Source of the DNA: Parelaphostrongylus tenuis
Lineage: Eukaryota; Nematoda; Chromadorea; Rhabditida; Metastrongylidae
Reading direction: 5' to 3'
DNA: 64,000 nucleotides
Assembly: GCA_019055375.1 (NCBI GenBank)
Contig: JAHQIW010003861.1
Location: forward strand, 308,053 to 372,052
Position numbers and translations under genes: made by a program. The notes under the pieces are model-generated. The model was not told the origin of the DNA. It did no database searches and saw nothing but the letters and a program-made list of their open reading frames with translations. Shown piece after piece: positions 13,911-24,400 of the stretch (positions are counted from its first letter, which is position 1; each line of letters starts with the position of its first letter).

Positions 13911-14127
13911 GATATGGCCAGTGACTTACGTCCGTTTTGGCCGCATCGCCACCATCAGAACATGTAATTAATAAAAAGCCGCTAGACATCGACTGTTAAA
14001 ACGACTCAGACAACATTCTTGATGTCTGGTCTTGACATTCTTCACTCTTCCCATCTCAACTACGTTGCACGTGGCTCCGATCATGATGGCGATGCCGTCG
14101 AAACGTAAGTGAGCCACTGACCTTATC
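13911..14127. mobile_element. MITE-like foldback element
   Basis: The left end reads GATATGGCCAGTGAC...TTACGTCC and continues to a GCATCGCCACCATCA core. The right end read backwards gives GATAAGGTCAGTGG...TTACGTTT and GGCATCGCCATCATGA. The two arms of about 50 bases are imperfect inverted copies around a spacer of about 115 bases, the shape of a short non-autonomous DNA transposon. No coding capacity is seen, and no target-site duplication was clear enough to call. The family is unknown to me. Confidence 0.55.
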
Positions 14128-15167
14128 AAACCTCGAAAAGGCTCAAAACAGCTTTTTGAAATGTATTGAAATTCCAGAAATGCGTTTTTGAGAAAAAAAT
14201 GATAATATTTCATGTTTTATATCACACAACCATATTTTTAGTGCAAGGATACTTTTAAAAATCGAGATCCAACCAGATTCAGTAAGAGAATAGTGAAGAA
14301 ATTCTCTGTAGAAGCAGTGTGATGTCAGATGTTGAGCCGCTAGTGGCCGTGTTGATCCTACTGAGAGATTCCTAATTGGAGTATTCAGCTAGTGGTTCAC
14401 ACTTCTCAATGAACTCTTCCATGACGATACACACATCACACGAATCTCTCTAACAGCGTATTAACAATGGCATACAAAAGAAGAAAATTCTAGTATGAAA
14501 ACAACATTTTTGCTATTTGATAGCCATTATATAAGTTATTGAGACTTTCTACTTAACAAAATACGTGTTACAAGGAACTATTGAAGGAAAACAACGTAGC
14601 CCTCACGTTTCTCATGGAAGATACTAACAAGTAAACACATGATGAGAAATGTGAGGCAAATACCATGGCTCAACCTTTCAACCTGTATCCCAGTATTGAA
14701 CAACTCATGAAGCATTCCATTTAATATTTGTGAATTTATTAGAAATTATTTCAAAAATTAGGACGGAAAGTGAACGTTCATAATAAGCAGCATATCTTTT
14801 CTCGTAGGTCATTCTTTTTCCAAATCAGCAGCAAACCAGCATGTCGAAGCATCTGGTCCTCACATACGTTCATTTGGGTTCGCAAAATCTACGTGAGCCA
14901 AATAATGCGGAATTATGGCGAACTGAACAACACGACAAATGACACTATATATACTACTCGGGCAAAAAACGTCATGTAGGAGAAATGGTTGAACCAGTAG
15001 CTGTTCTAATCATACCACACTCACCTAATGACTTTTCCGCCTTTCCTTGCTGTGGAATAATAAAAGTTATTGCCTTGGAAACCAATAGTCATTAACCTTT
15101 GTCATGAAAGGTCATCAACTTTTTTAATGATTCAGCTTACACGAGGTTGATTGTGAAACCTTCGCTT

Positions 15168-15203
15168 GGCTGACATTTCAACGACTCCGTCTTCTTCAGA
15201 GCC
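15168..15203 (-). ncRNA. Hammerhead ribozyme-like motif (diverged)
   Basis: On the minus strand the order is GGCT, CTGAAGA, a GAC/GTC stem with extra bases, TGAAAT, GTC, AGCC. GGCT and AGCC pair as stem I, CUGANGA and GAAA are the two conserved hammerhead core strings, and GTC is a permitted cleavage triplet. Compared with the motif at 61273-61308 it has a longer stem II region and GAAAT in place of GAAAC, so it may be inactive. Hammerheads with a very short stem III are known from Penelope-like elements. Confidence 0.45.
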
Positions 15204-15591
15204 GATTATTGGAGTCGACTATCCATGATCGTTCATCCTCGTTGTGGAACTTCGCCGTTGTTGTCTTTCCAGGGTGGAGCATCAGTCTAATGAAACGACA
15301 ACGGAAAAGTACGCTTCATTTTCACAGGATGCTTGTTGCTTGTCAGTGGCTGTCGAGGTAATTTTTTATCAAAACAAACCGTACTATAACACTCGGTGTA
15401 AGCACAGTAGTAATAATAATGCTTTAGAAATCGATTGTATAGCATAAAAGCATGGTGTTTAGAAGAACACCGTAGAGTAACGCTACTTCATTTGATGGGT
15501 GCCTCAGCGGAGAAGATTCGACCTGATCGACAACGAAGACGAGCATTCACAAAGATGTCAAGCGACTTTGATAATCAATTCAAAATGAAGC

Positions 15592-15627
15592 GGCTCTGAA
15601 GAAAAGAAAGACGTCGCAACGTTTGCC
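15592..15627 (+). ncRNA. Degenerate hammerhead-like motif, opposite orientation
   Basis: Reads GGCT, CTGAAGA, then AAGAAAGACGTCGCAACGTTTGCC. The stem I strand and CUGANGA core survive, but GAAAC is changed to GCAAC and the closing GTCAGCC to GTTTGCC, so catalysis is unlikely. It is kept because it is the inverted partner of the copy at 15168-15203. Confidence 0.3.
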
Positions 15628-15639
15628 GAATAAAAATTC

Positions 15640-18340
15640 TGAAAGCAACCTTGTGTAGGCTCAGTCGCGCAAAAAATGTTTGGAAATGGAAGATAAGTTT
15701 TTCGACAACTGCCTAAGCAATTTTGAAAAGGCTATTTCCGTTATCAGCTTGAAAAGGTCATCATAAAGAAATTGAATGCTATACACTGCTACCAATGTTC
15801 GAAAATCATATTACCTTAATGATCCTCGACCTCTCCTAATCCTTGTTGGTGAGGCGTGGTATTGAGACACATTTGCGGCGCTGGCGCTACGAGTAATATG
15901 CCTCATAGAATCCAGTGGACAATCATCCACTAATACAAGAACATGAAGCACACTCATCATCAACAACAGTTTTCGTGCTACTCATTTAATACAAAAGGTA
16001 GAAGTACCGACACTCACGCATTAGCATCTGTGCAGCAGAGCTTTTTCACACTCTGTTCGCCTGAGGTAGTCGCCTCCCAGAGGAGGTATAGGCAAAGTTA
16101 AAATAATGGCTGATTTTGTTGACATGAAAATTCATAAAATTATCGTAATCGATAATTACTTCGTGCTGCTGAAATGTGCCACCTTATACAGCTGTGGTTT
16201 AGAGTTTTTTCCTTATTAAAATCTTTTTTCCTTTCTGGTGCATAATCTGCATTGTTTTTGTACATCAAAATGGTGCTCTCAATTCGTGATAATCTCTCAA
16301 GTCATATGTCACCTAGTGTGTTGGAATTGAACTATTGCAGCAAACATAAAGCAACCTTAGCAAAGAGAGCTATCATAAAACTACGCTACAGAATAGTGTT
16401 TCTTAAGTGGTAATAGTGTATGGAATTCATTTTATTTATGATGCGTCATAACGTACCATCAAAATCGCGTCGAGATCAGCAGAATTTCAGCTCATCTTGT
16501 ACCTTTTGGGATTGTTCTCTTGGAATGTCAGCAACCCTGCTCGAGCTTTGTGGTTCCACCTCGGTTTCTAAATGTAATTTTAGAGTCTTCCATATCTTTG
16601 ATAATTTCATGATCTGGTATATGTATCAAATGATAATGGACAAAAACAGAAAACTGACCCGTTCTTTGTTGATCGCTCTTTAGTTTGTCTGTTTTCTAGG
16701 TCATATGACATGTGTACAGTGTATACACAACACTCATTCAATGCGCTATTATTCGACGCACGCCGAAAATGTATAATCCACGTTTTGGTCCAGTATACAT
16801 TCTCCGAGATATATCGTACGAAATCCGCAGATGTACTGATGAACTAATTGCCATTACCATCGAAAGCTTACCTTTATCACCTACATCACCCATAATGAAC
16901 GAAAGTGGGACCAAACTCTTGCAGATGACCAATTTTTGAAGGATGCGCGCTGCATCGCTTCGTCAAGAGTCGTCTGAGGTGACTGAGTGCATATGTAGCA
17001 AACAATGACTTGTAATGAGGATGGAAAGCTTGGTGATCCCCGTATGCGGCTCTGAGGCTACGATTACGTCTGTGTCATGAAACAGCTCTACACACTGTAT
17101 TACATGCTTCCAGTAGTTTCGCATAAGATTTCGTTAATCATTGATCACCCTGATATGCATAAACAAAGACTCCATATCATACGCCATACCTACACAGCGT
17201 TTCCATTTGTTCAAGTGGAATGAATTTGTACACTGCTAACTCTTTTTCTCCTTTATTGTATGAAGTTAGCATTGTTTGAATGGCTCTGTCGTCCACTCCT
17301 CCTTGCTTTTTTGTTAAGAATGTCGAAATGGTATAGGGTTACTTTGCACTGACATTTTAGATGAAATAGATGTTCAACCTTGCTCAAATTCTCCACAAGG
17401 TTCTTTTTTGATGATATGATCTCGCTTTCAATGAAATGTGCGCCACTTTTATTGGCTTTCCTATGTTATTAACTAGACACATCTGTCGTTGATTTAATTT
17501 TCAAAATTCTTTCATGAACACCTTCCTGTCAGTCTAATTGATTAAGCCTTGACGAGTTATCTTCTGTTGTATAGGTATGTCACAGCAACACTGAAAATTG
17601 ATGTGTTGTCCTCTTTACTGAAACACTTAAGTACTTGGCTGTTCTCCATCTTCACCAGTTGTGCGGACGCCAGCACATATTCCAAATGGTATATTGCTGG
17701 TCGTGCATATAATATTCCTTGGTTTTGCAGGGGCTTTTCCAGGTCTTCATGATGTCGTTTCCAACGATTGAGTTCCGGCGACGGATCCTCGGCCGGGCTT
17801 CCTACTATTGTTTCGGAGGTGGTGTTAGACGGAAATCAAAAGCAGAGCTAGAAAAGAAAATCAACCGACCGCTCACGGATGATGTAGAAACCAAAATGTT
17901 GTCCTCCTATTTTCCCTTTATGACCTAAGATGGAACTGACGGACTTGTAGCTAAACTGTGCTAGGTAAGTCTAAACTATACTTTGCATTTCCACATGTAC
18001 TATTCGGATCCAAGCACTTCCTGTATTCCATTCGTTACTACGCGTTCATCATCCACGAAGGACATCGAACATCTTGGCACTGAATGTTAGGTAAGTCAAG
18101 CCGCACTACAATTCTGGGATGGCAACACTAAAGCGTGCCTGAATGGATTTTAAGGAGTAAGTTAGACCTAGAAAAATTCGGTACCAGTTTCTTGGCCACG
18201 CTGGGATGAACGACTTGACAAACCTGCAGCCGGGACCAACTACACGTAATTTTGATTTGATTACGAGGGGTGTAGCTTGCCTTCATTGATGGATATGAAT
18301 AACATCGATTGGAATAATCAGGTCAGAAGTGGTGATTGGC
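15640..18340. other. Stretch without an assigned gene
   Basis: Only short open frames are seen. One of 69 codons at 17719-17928 (+) follows an acceptor-like TTTTGCAG and is rich in Arg/Lys (GGVRRKSKAELEKK), but I cannot place it in a family and it may be repeat-derived. No RNA gene or complete transposon was recognised. Confidence 0.4.
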
Positions 18341-18517
18341 TTAGGGAGCTCATCAATAGACGTCCGAATTCAAACTAGCAATCTGTCAAAGCGGAAAATC
18401 TTGCACGTTTACATTGCAGACGTTTGGAAGCTATGATTTTGGAAAGACAGAGTAAAACAAGCATATGAGGATTCCTGTCTTGGGTTGCTTACTAGATTTT
18501 ATAAGGATCTTTCGTTA

Positions 18518-19243
18518 GTTCTTGCAGTAGAGCAGCAAACACGAAATTTATTAACCAAAACTAATTGAAATTGCTCAACTACTCAGAGTATGCGCCATCA
18601 GCTTGAACACATTTCTGCCATCTCTCAGACAACAAATTTTTTTTTTTGCTTTCCGCGATCATAGAACTCGTCGTCCTTGTATTCAGAGAAGATTGTCAAT
18701 TCTCGACGCATATGATTGATGTCTCGGAATTCCTTCTTGCTCAAGGTGTTCCAGCGACCGATAAGGTGATAGCCAGACGGTGATAAGTCAGTACTGTGCG
18801 ACAGATGATCTGGCAGCTCTCTATCCACTTTGATCAACTTCCTTTGTCAGTTTGACGACATGCCTTTTGCGTTGTCTCGGTGCAGGTTGAGATTGCGCGA
18901 AGTCAACGTGACCGGGAACGATTGCATTCTTCGCTTGAACACAAATTTTTAAGTTTTTGCACGGCTGATATTTTTGGAGGTGGTCCGTATATCGCGCCCA
19001 ATTCGTACTCCTAAAGCAGTAAATTGCGATAAAGGCTGTTGAGCGGCCATAATGCGACAAGCATGAACAAATCCGCTATCTAAAGAAAGCTCAGAAAATT
19101 CTGCACAAAGAGGCATTGATTGACTGCCTGAGAGATGACAGAAATGTGTGCATGTCAACTGTGTATACGTTGAATAGTGTTGCTGGGCAATTTTGAATAG
19201 TTCTGGTTAATAAATTTGGTGTTTATTGCTCTAGTGCCAAAAC
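18518..19243 (-). mobile_element. Mariner element with TA target duplication, internally deleted
   Basis: The ends are imperfect inverted repeats of about 60 bases (GTTCTTGCAGTAGAGC at the left; GTTTTGGCACTAGAGC read from the right), each flanked by TA at 18516-18517 and 19244-19245. On the minus strand the transposase C-terminus is readable across frames: DLSPSGYHLI (the catalytic-triad region, normally DLAPSDYHLF), SKKEFRDINHMRREL, YDRG, then LSERWQKCVQADGAYSE. At 726 bp it is just over half the usual 1.3 kb, and the N-terminal part is lost or unrecognisable. The key Asp of the SDYH block reads Gly here, so it is inactive. Confidence 0.8.
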
Positions 19244-19285
19244 TATCAGCAAGCCTCATAAAAAACTAGTTAAAAATTCTCCACA

Positions 19286-19435
19286 ATGATATGGCCTATT
19301 CTCATAGCTAATGGAAATTGTGAACATCAAACTGAGTGTACAACAGCTTCTTCATTAATCCATCTAGATCTTTCAACAAATTTTGGGATGAGATCGGCAT
19401 GCGCGTTTTCGAAAGGCCGGCTGCGAATAAACTAA
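19286..19435 (+). CDS. Possible conserved small ORF / terminal exon, unassigned
   Basis: A 49-codon frame starts MIWPILIANG and ends GRLRIN. The same frame is intact in copy B at 50259-50408 inside a segment of about 170 bases that is unusually similar between the copies. Of five differences inside the frame, three are silent. An overlapping phase (FNKFWDEIGMRVFERPA..., stop at 19462-19464) is also open in both copies with silent differences, so this could instead be the last exon of a plus-strand gene whose upstream exons I did not find. No known domain was seen. Confidence 0.25.
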   Translation: MIWPILIANGNCEHQTECTTASSLIHLDLSTNFGMRSACAFSKGRLRIN

Positions 19436-20399
19436 CTCTAGCAACCACTGCATACTCAGCATAACTTGGTCACTAAGAGGATAATAACCATCTGGATCTT
19501 AGTAGAATTCTAGATACTCAGAGGGGAAAAATATACCGACGAACTTAGTTCCGGTAAAGAGGAAATTCTATTTGAATGAAGACCAAAGGAATATATGGGC
19601 TTTGTGATAAAACATGCTAAAGCATTTGAGTAATTGAAAGTGGATGCTATAAATAAGCCCTCTCCTTCCTAAGTGTTATATGTGCCATGCGCCACTAGAT
19701 AATATTTATATTAGACACATTTACAAAGTAATAGGAAGTGAATTAAAAATTGTAACGATTTCAAAATCTCTGTGAGAAACGAACTATGATGACATGTAAC
19801 AACGACAAGTAAAAGCAAAATGAGTTACATCAAATGTTGCAACCATAACAACGACGAACAGGCAAATACTCAAATTACCGCAGTTTTATAGAATAGAATC
19901 CGTACCTTTTACAATTTTACAGACAGGTAGATTATTAGACTTTATCAACTGCAATGAAAACTATCAAAATTTACGATTGTTTGCAAACGAATTCTCAATA
20001 ATCATTCGTAAGCGTGAGTTTTTGTAATAATAATTTGTGGTTTTCGTAAAAGTTGAGTCTCACACGCGACACATGTTATTGCTCGTGCCGTCTCCTGAAG
20101 GTTTATAAGGTTTTTGTACTAAAATTACAGACGAAACTTTTTTTCTACCATTGCATGGGCCTAAACTTTTCATTTATACTTTATTTTGTTGAATAAACTC
20201 GTTATTGTGCCTTAACCTGATAACCTGAGCCTATGCACAAAAATCATATGAACGTGTAGAGGAAATTTTGATGCATCGAAGTTATATGTTTTATTCAAAG
20301 TTTTCTCCAAAGCGGACAAAAAACTTTGAGTTCAATAACAAAGATTGCCCGTCGCATTTGAGTCACGCTACGCGAGCGATCAAGCCGTCTCGGAAGCGA

Positions 20400-20690
20400 T
20401 GACTCCGAGTGCAAAACGTAATATTCTTATCCTTTTTACAGAGCCTACGAAGTCCTTTCCAGAAATAAATTTAGGTTCAAAATTGCCGATATTTGTGCTG
20501 TTGAATGAGTGCCTAAAATTGAGCGAAAAGCTACCTACGAATCCTAACAGAGCAAGCAGTGAACGCTACGAGTGTAGAATTCAATTTTATTCATCGCTGC
20601 TGCAGCATCAGAAAGTTTTTTTTGGAAGGAAAATTACAATTTTGAAGTTCTCGAGATTCAAGGTATCAAATATTACTAAAAGTTCGAGAA
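20400..20690. repeat. Dispersed repeat family (GAGTGCRAAACG core), copy 1
   Basis: Starts near CCGAGTGCAAAACGTAAT. Related sequence recurs at 26338-26550, 43920-44130 and, through the duplication, 51436-51710 and 56999-57200. A 125-codon frame over this region (20345-20722) has no counterpart of the same length in copy B, so I regard it as a chance frame over the repeat. Confidence 0.45.
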
Positions 20691-21442
20691 GAAATCGGAA
20701 TTGCCTTACTCTCACAGAGTAAAAAATTGGCTTCCAATTTACTGAAAAGAACCTTTAATACTGTCTAATTCTTATTTATAGAGGTCGTGTTATAAACCCT
20801 TTGACTTTTTCGTTTCAAGGCTATTTCAAGCACAATAACAAATAAAGAAGAGAAATTTCGCTCAGCCGGATAGAAAAATGCCCCTCAATAGGTCGATTAT
20901 GTTTGCAATTGCGGTTGTTGCGTTGAAATTTCAATATCCTAATCTTTTTAAATTTCATATGTGTTCATTGTAAACATATTTAAATTCAAGCACACTGTGT
21001 AAAAATACGTATGTATCCAGTAAAACAGAGCAAGGCTTTTCTTTAAAGCTATAAAATTATTAATTCCTTGAACACTTGTCAGAAAATTGTTTCCTGCTGC
21101 TGAAACACAAACTTTGCTGCGAGAGTGTTCAGACTTTCATAACAATGTATGTCTTCTTAGTACGTATGTGTCTCTAAAATTGTTTTTCAAAACTATTTGT
21201 TCCACACCTCTTTAACTTTTTTTAGGCCTTCCCATTTTCTAAGGTGCACAGTATGGCGTCGATTTCGAAAGAATAGTCCGCTACGTCTGAATCGAAAATT
21301 GATATCAGACTGATACTTATTTAGATTGAAAATTGATAATAGATTAATACTGATTTCTTGCGGTAATCAGTAAAGTTTCAACCGATTGGTCGTGAAAAGG
21401 CTAAATCGAAGTCACAGCATGTAACAACGGCAGTATGAAAAG

Positions 21443-24400
21443 TTATACATAAAATGATGTGATGAATAGAAGAATAAGTATGGTAACTGTACGAACTGGG
21501 ATTTCCGACGCATTACACATGAACGCTTTACAGTAACATGCGGTTTTGTATTCAACGCCGGGTTTGTGAGTGAAATCGTTCGGTGTTTGGTAGCATCTGG
21601 AAATGAATTGTTAATAAACTAGAAGAAATGTATCTTAAAAGAAATCTCGAGAGATAAGCTAGCAATCTTTGATGACAATTGATCATAAAATACTTACAAT
21701 TATTTCCATTTTAGCCTGGTACTAAAATATTCAATTTTTATTCGCTGATTACACAGTGTCACACTCCCCGATTTTCTTATTCAGCAAATACGAGGCCGTT
21801 AAGTTGAAGATTTATTCACATATTTCATTCTAACGAACTAATTCTGTGACCGTTCAGTAATTTGAAAGGTGAGTTATTGGAGAGGTAAAATGATAATATG
21901 AATACATCATGCAGATGAAGGGCGTGAGAAGAACAGTGGATGAAGATAAGATGCAGAGCAAAGCTCGCATTATCGTCGATTCAACCAACCCCTAGGCCAA
22001 CCATCCTTCCAGTCCATCTAGCGTCGTCCGATATGTAGTAGCCTTTAACTCAAGAAGTTCTCATCTGTGGAAGAAAGTTGACAATTGGACATGGATCTAG
22101 GAACACTCCTGTTGAACTACTTCCCATGCCAAGAAAAGTTAATTAAGTCAAGACTTATGACCATTCATTAGAACAAAATCCTCAAATAGCATCCAACCGC
22201 CGCACATATCCAGAGAATAGTGAGCGATGGATGTGAAGCAATCAACTAAATTGGAGTAGTCGGGATCACGTTAAGGGATCTCACACAAGTAGGTGATGAA
22301 ATCAGTAATGAGGTTCTGTACGAATGCCTTGACTTTTGAGTACTCAATGGGTTTTAGTGTTTTAGCTTTATTCTCCAAAAACAAGATGGCAAATCTTTGG
22401 AAATGTTGGGAAAAAAATAGACGGCAGAGTTTTAGCCATATTGGGCTGCACATTGTACTTTCTTTTCACTTTAATACTAAAGATTATACATATGTGCTCA
22501 TTTTAGGAAAATGAGAGAAGCGTAATTAACCTCATTATGGTAGGATTTTTGATATCTTTGAAGACTATCTGCAGCATAACTAGTAAGTATCTCGGATATT
22601 TATAAATCATACTCGAACTAGACCGCATGGCTCTATTGTTTATTGCGGAGCCGTAATGATTTTTTTTCGCAACTTACTCCATTTAGCACGCTGCTTCAAA
22701 ACTTATTTTCCATCTTTATTTCTATCTCCCCAAACGATTCTTGTACAACTTCCCCGATTCTGAAGGAATGAAGAACTTACTTTGCCCCAGGCATGCGTTC
22801 AAAACATACACTGCGTGGGCACTGCAGAACATTTCTGACCATGGCGCTGCTTGCCTACGTCTTGATCTTCAAAAGCGAAAGAAAAGTTGGCCATACATCA
22901 TTCCCGTCAAAAATTCATGCCATTAGAACAGCAGGTATATTCCAACGATTTTTGGATTTTGTTTCACACGACTCGCCTCTCAGATCAATCTGCGGATCTC
23001 ACTGTCTTCCAACTTATACACTCCTCATATCAATCGCCCACAAAGTCCCTCTGCCTCAGTGTATAGATTCGGCTGCTGATGGAGATTTTTTTTGCCATTA
23101 ATGTCGGTGAATGTTTGTTAGAAGGATTCTCTCAAGGACTTTGAGATAGCTGAGATAAAGCATTCTAACTTGGATTGCAGAAGACGAACTATTTACAAGC
23201 ACGTAGCAATTTTCAAACCCGAATTGGTTGACGAGCTTGCGATGGAGTCAAACGATAAAGGTGTCTGTGATGAGCGGTATCACTACCGCTACCCACCGCC
23301 GTACCACATAACGTTAATTATCTAATATACGCAGTTTCTTTTTTTGAATGCTTCGAAATTCGCGCAGGAATGAGCTTTTCCTCATTACTCGTACTTTCTG
23401 AGGTCAATTGTCATGAATCTTTCCAACAACTTCCTGATATTCTACAAGGTTAGTTAACAAGGAACTTAGTAATTATAGCACGATTAGCTTTGACCGTCTT
23501 TGTGGTAGCCTAACTACTTTTCTAAAAAACAACTGATAACTTATCAGACAAGACCTTTCTGCAGGTGGTTCGAAGTCGGGCGCATTATAGTATCAGAACA
23601 GCCTCGCAAAAAATTTACTTCGAGTCCACCTTAAATGGAGTTGATTTTCGCATCAAAAGCGACAAACTGTATTGTTATATATCCAAGAATGCTGAGCGAT
23701 ATGCAAAATTTGAAATCTTAGAGAGAGTTGAACTCACATCTCCCTTATATCGGGAGCGTATACTGCTACTAAGCCATAGAGGCACTTGCTCTGCTATCAC
23801 TTTTCGTACGAAATAAGGCAATAAATCTGTTATCAATCAACAGTCACATAACGGTTTCGCTCTGGTTCGCACATATCCACATTATTTACAGTTAAGTTGA
23901 CAACTACTGGATATGTACAATCTGAAAAAAGTTTTTTAGTACCTCATCAAACCAAACCCGTTGAAGGTTGGTTGCTAACGGCGTCGATCGATAATGTATA
24001 TCAAAAAGAGGGTGGTAGCAGAGCGTTTGTGTCGCTGGTGTAATGGTAGCACCAGCACTTGTTATGGGTGGAACGCGGGATTAACATCTGCCTGATGCCT
24101 CATGTTTTTCATATTATTCAGCACTTTTGGATATATAATTATAGTAACAAAAATGCTCTAAATGTAGTAAAATGAAAAATCATTTAAACACGTTTAGATA
24201 CAGTTTCGTGAGATTGAGAAGTAATGCTCACCGTCATCGAGTATCCTGACTGAAGCCCACTTTACGCAATAACCTTTACAAGCGACTGCAGTTCGATCAG
24301 CATAGATTCTCATCGGATCAAAGGTGCATGCCAGCGGAGCCACTGGTAAAGTCTCAGAGGAGTTGAGTGCCTAAATAGTTATGGATAGGAGTAACTTCAG

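Larger units (their letters stand above)
15137..15630. mobile_element. Penelope-type terminal repeat remnant, inverted pair
   Basis: The segment CACGAGGTTG...GGCTGAC...TCTTCTTCAGAGCC at 15141-15203 matches the region downstream of the Penelope-like ORF at 61205-61308 in order and spacing. A second, more degraded copy runs the other way and ends with GGCTCTGAAGAA at 15592-15603. The DNA between shows further weak inverted similarity (ACAACGAAGACGAG-like stretches). It is therefore probably a solo or foldback remnant of the non-coding terminal part of a Penelope-like element, with no ORF left. Confidence 0.55.

Noticed and set aside
22793..23101. 102-codon plus-strand frame in copy A as a gene
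   Set aside because: Copy B has indels and many residue-changing differences in the same frame; it lies in intron 4 of the Ly6-like gene.
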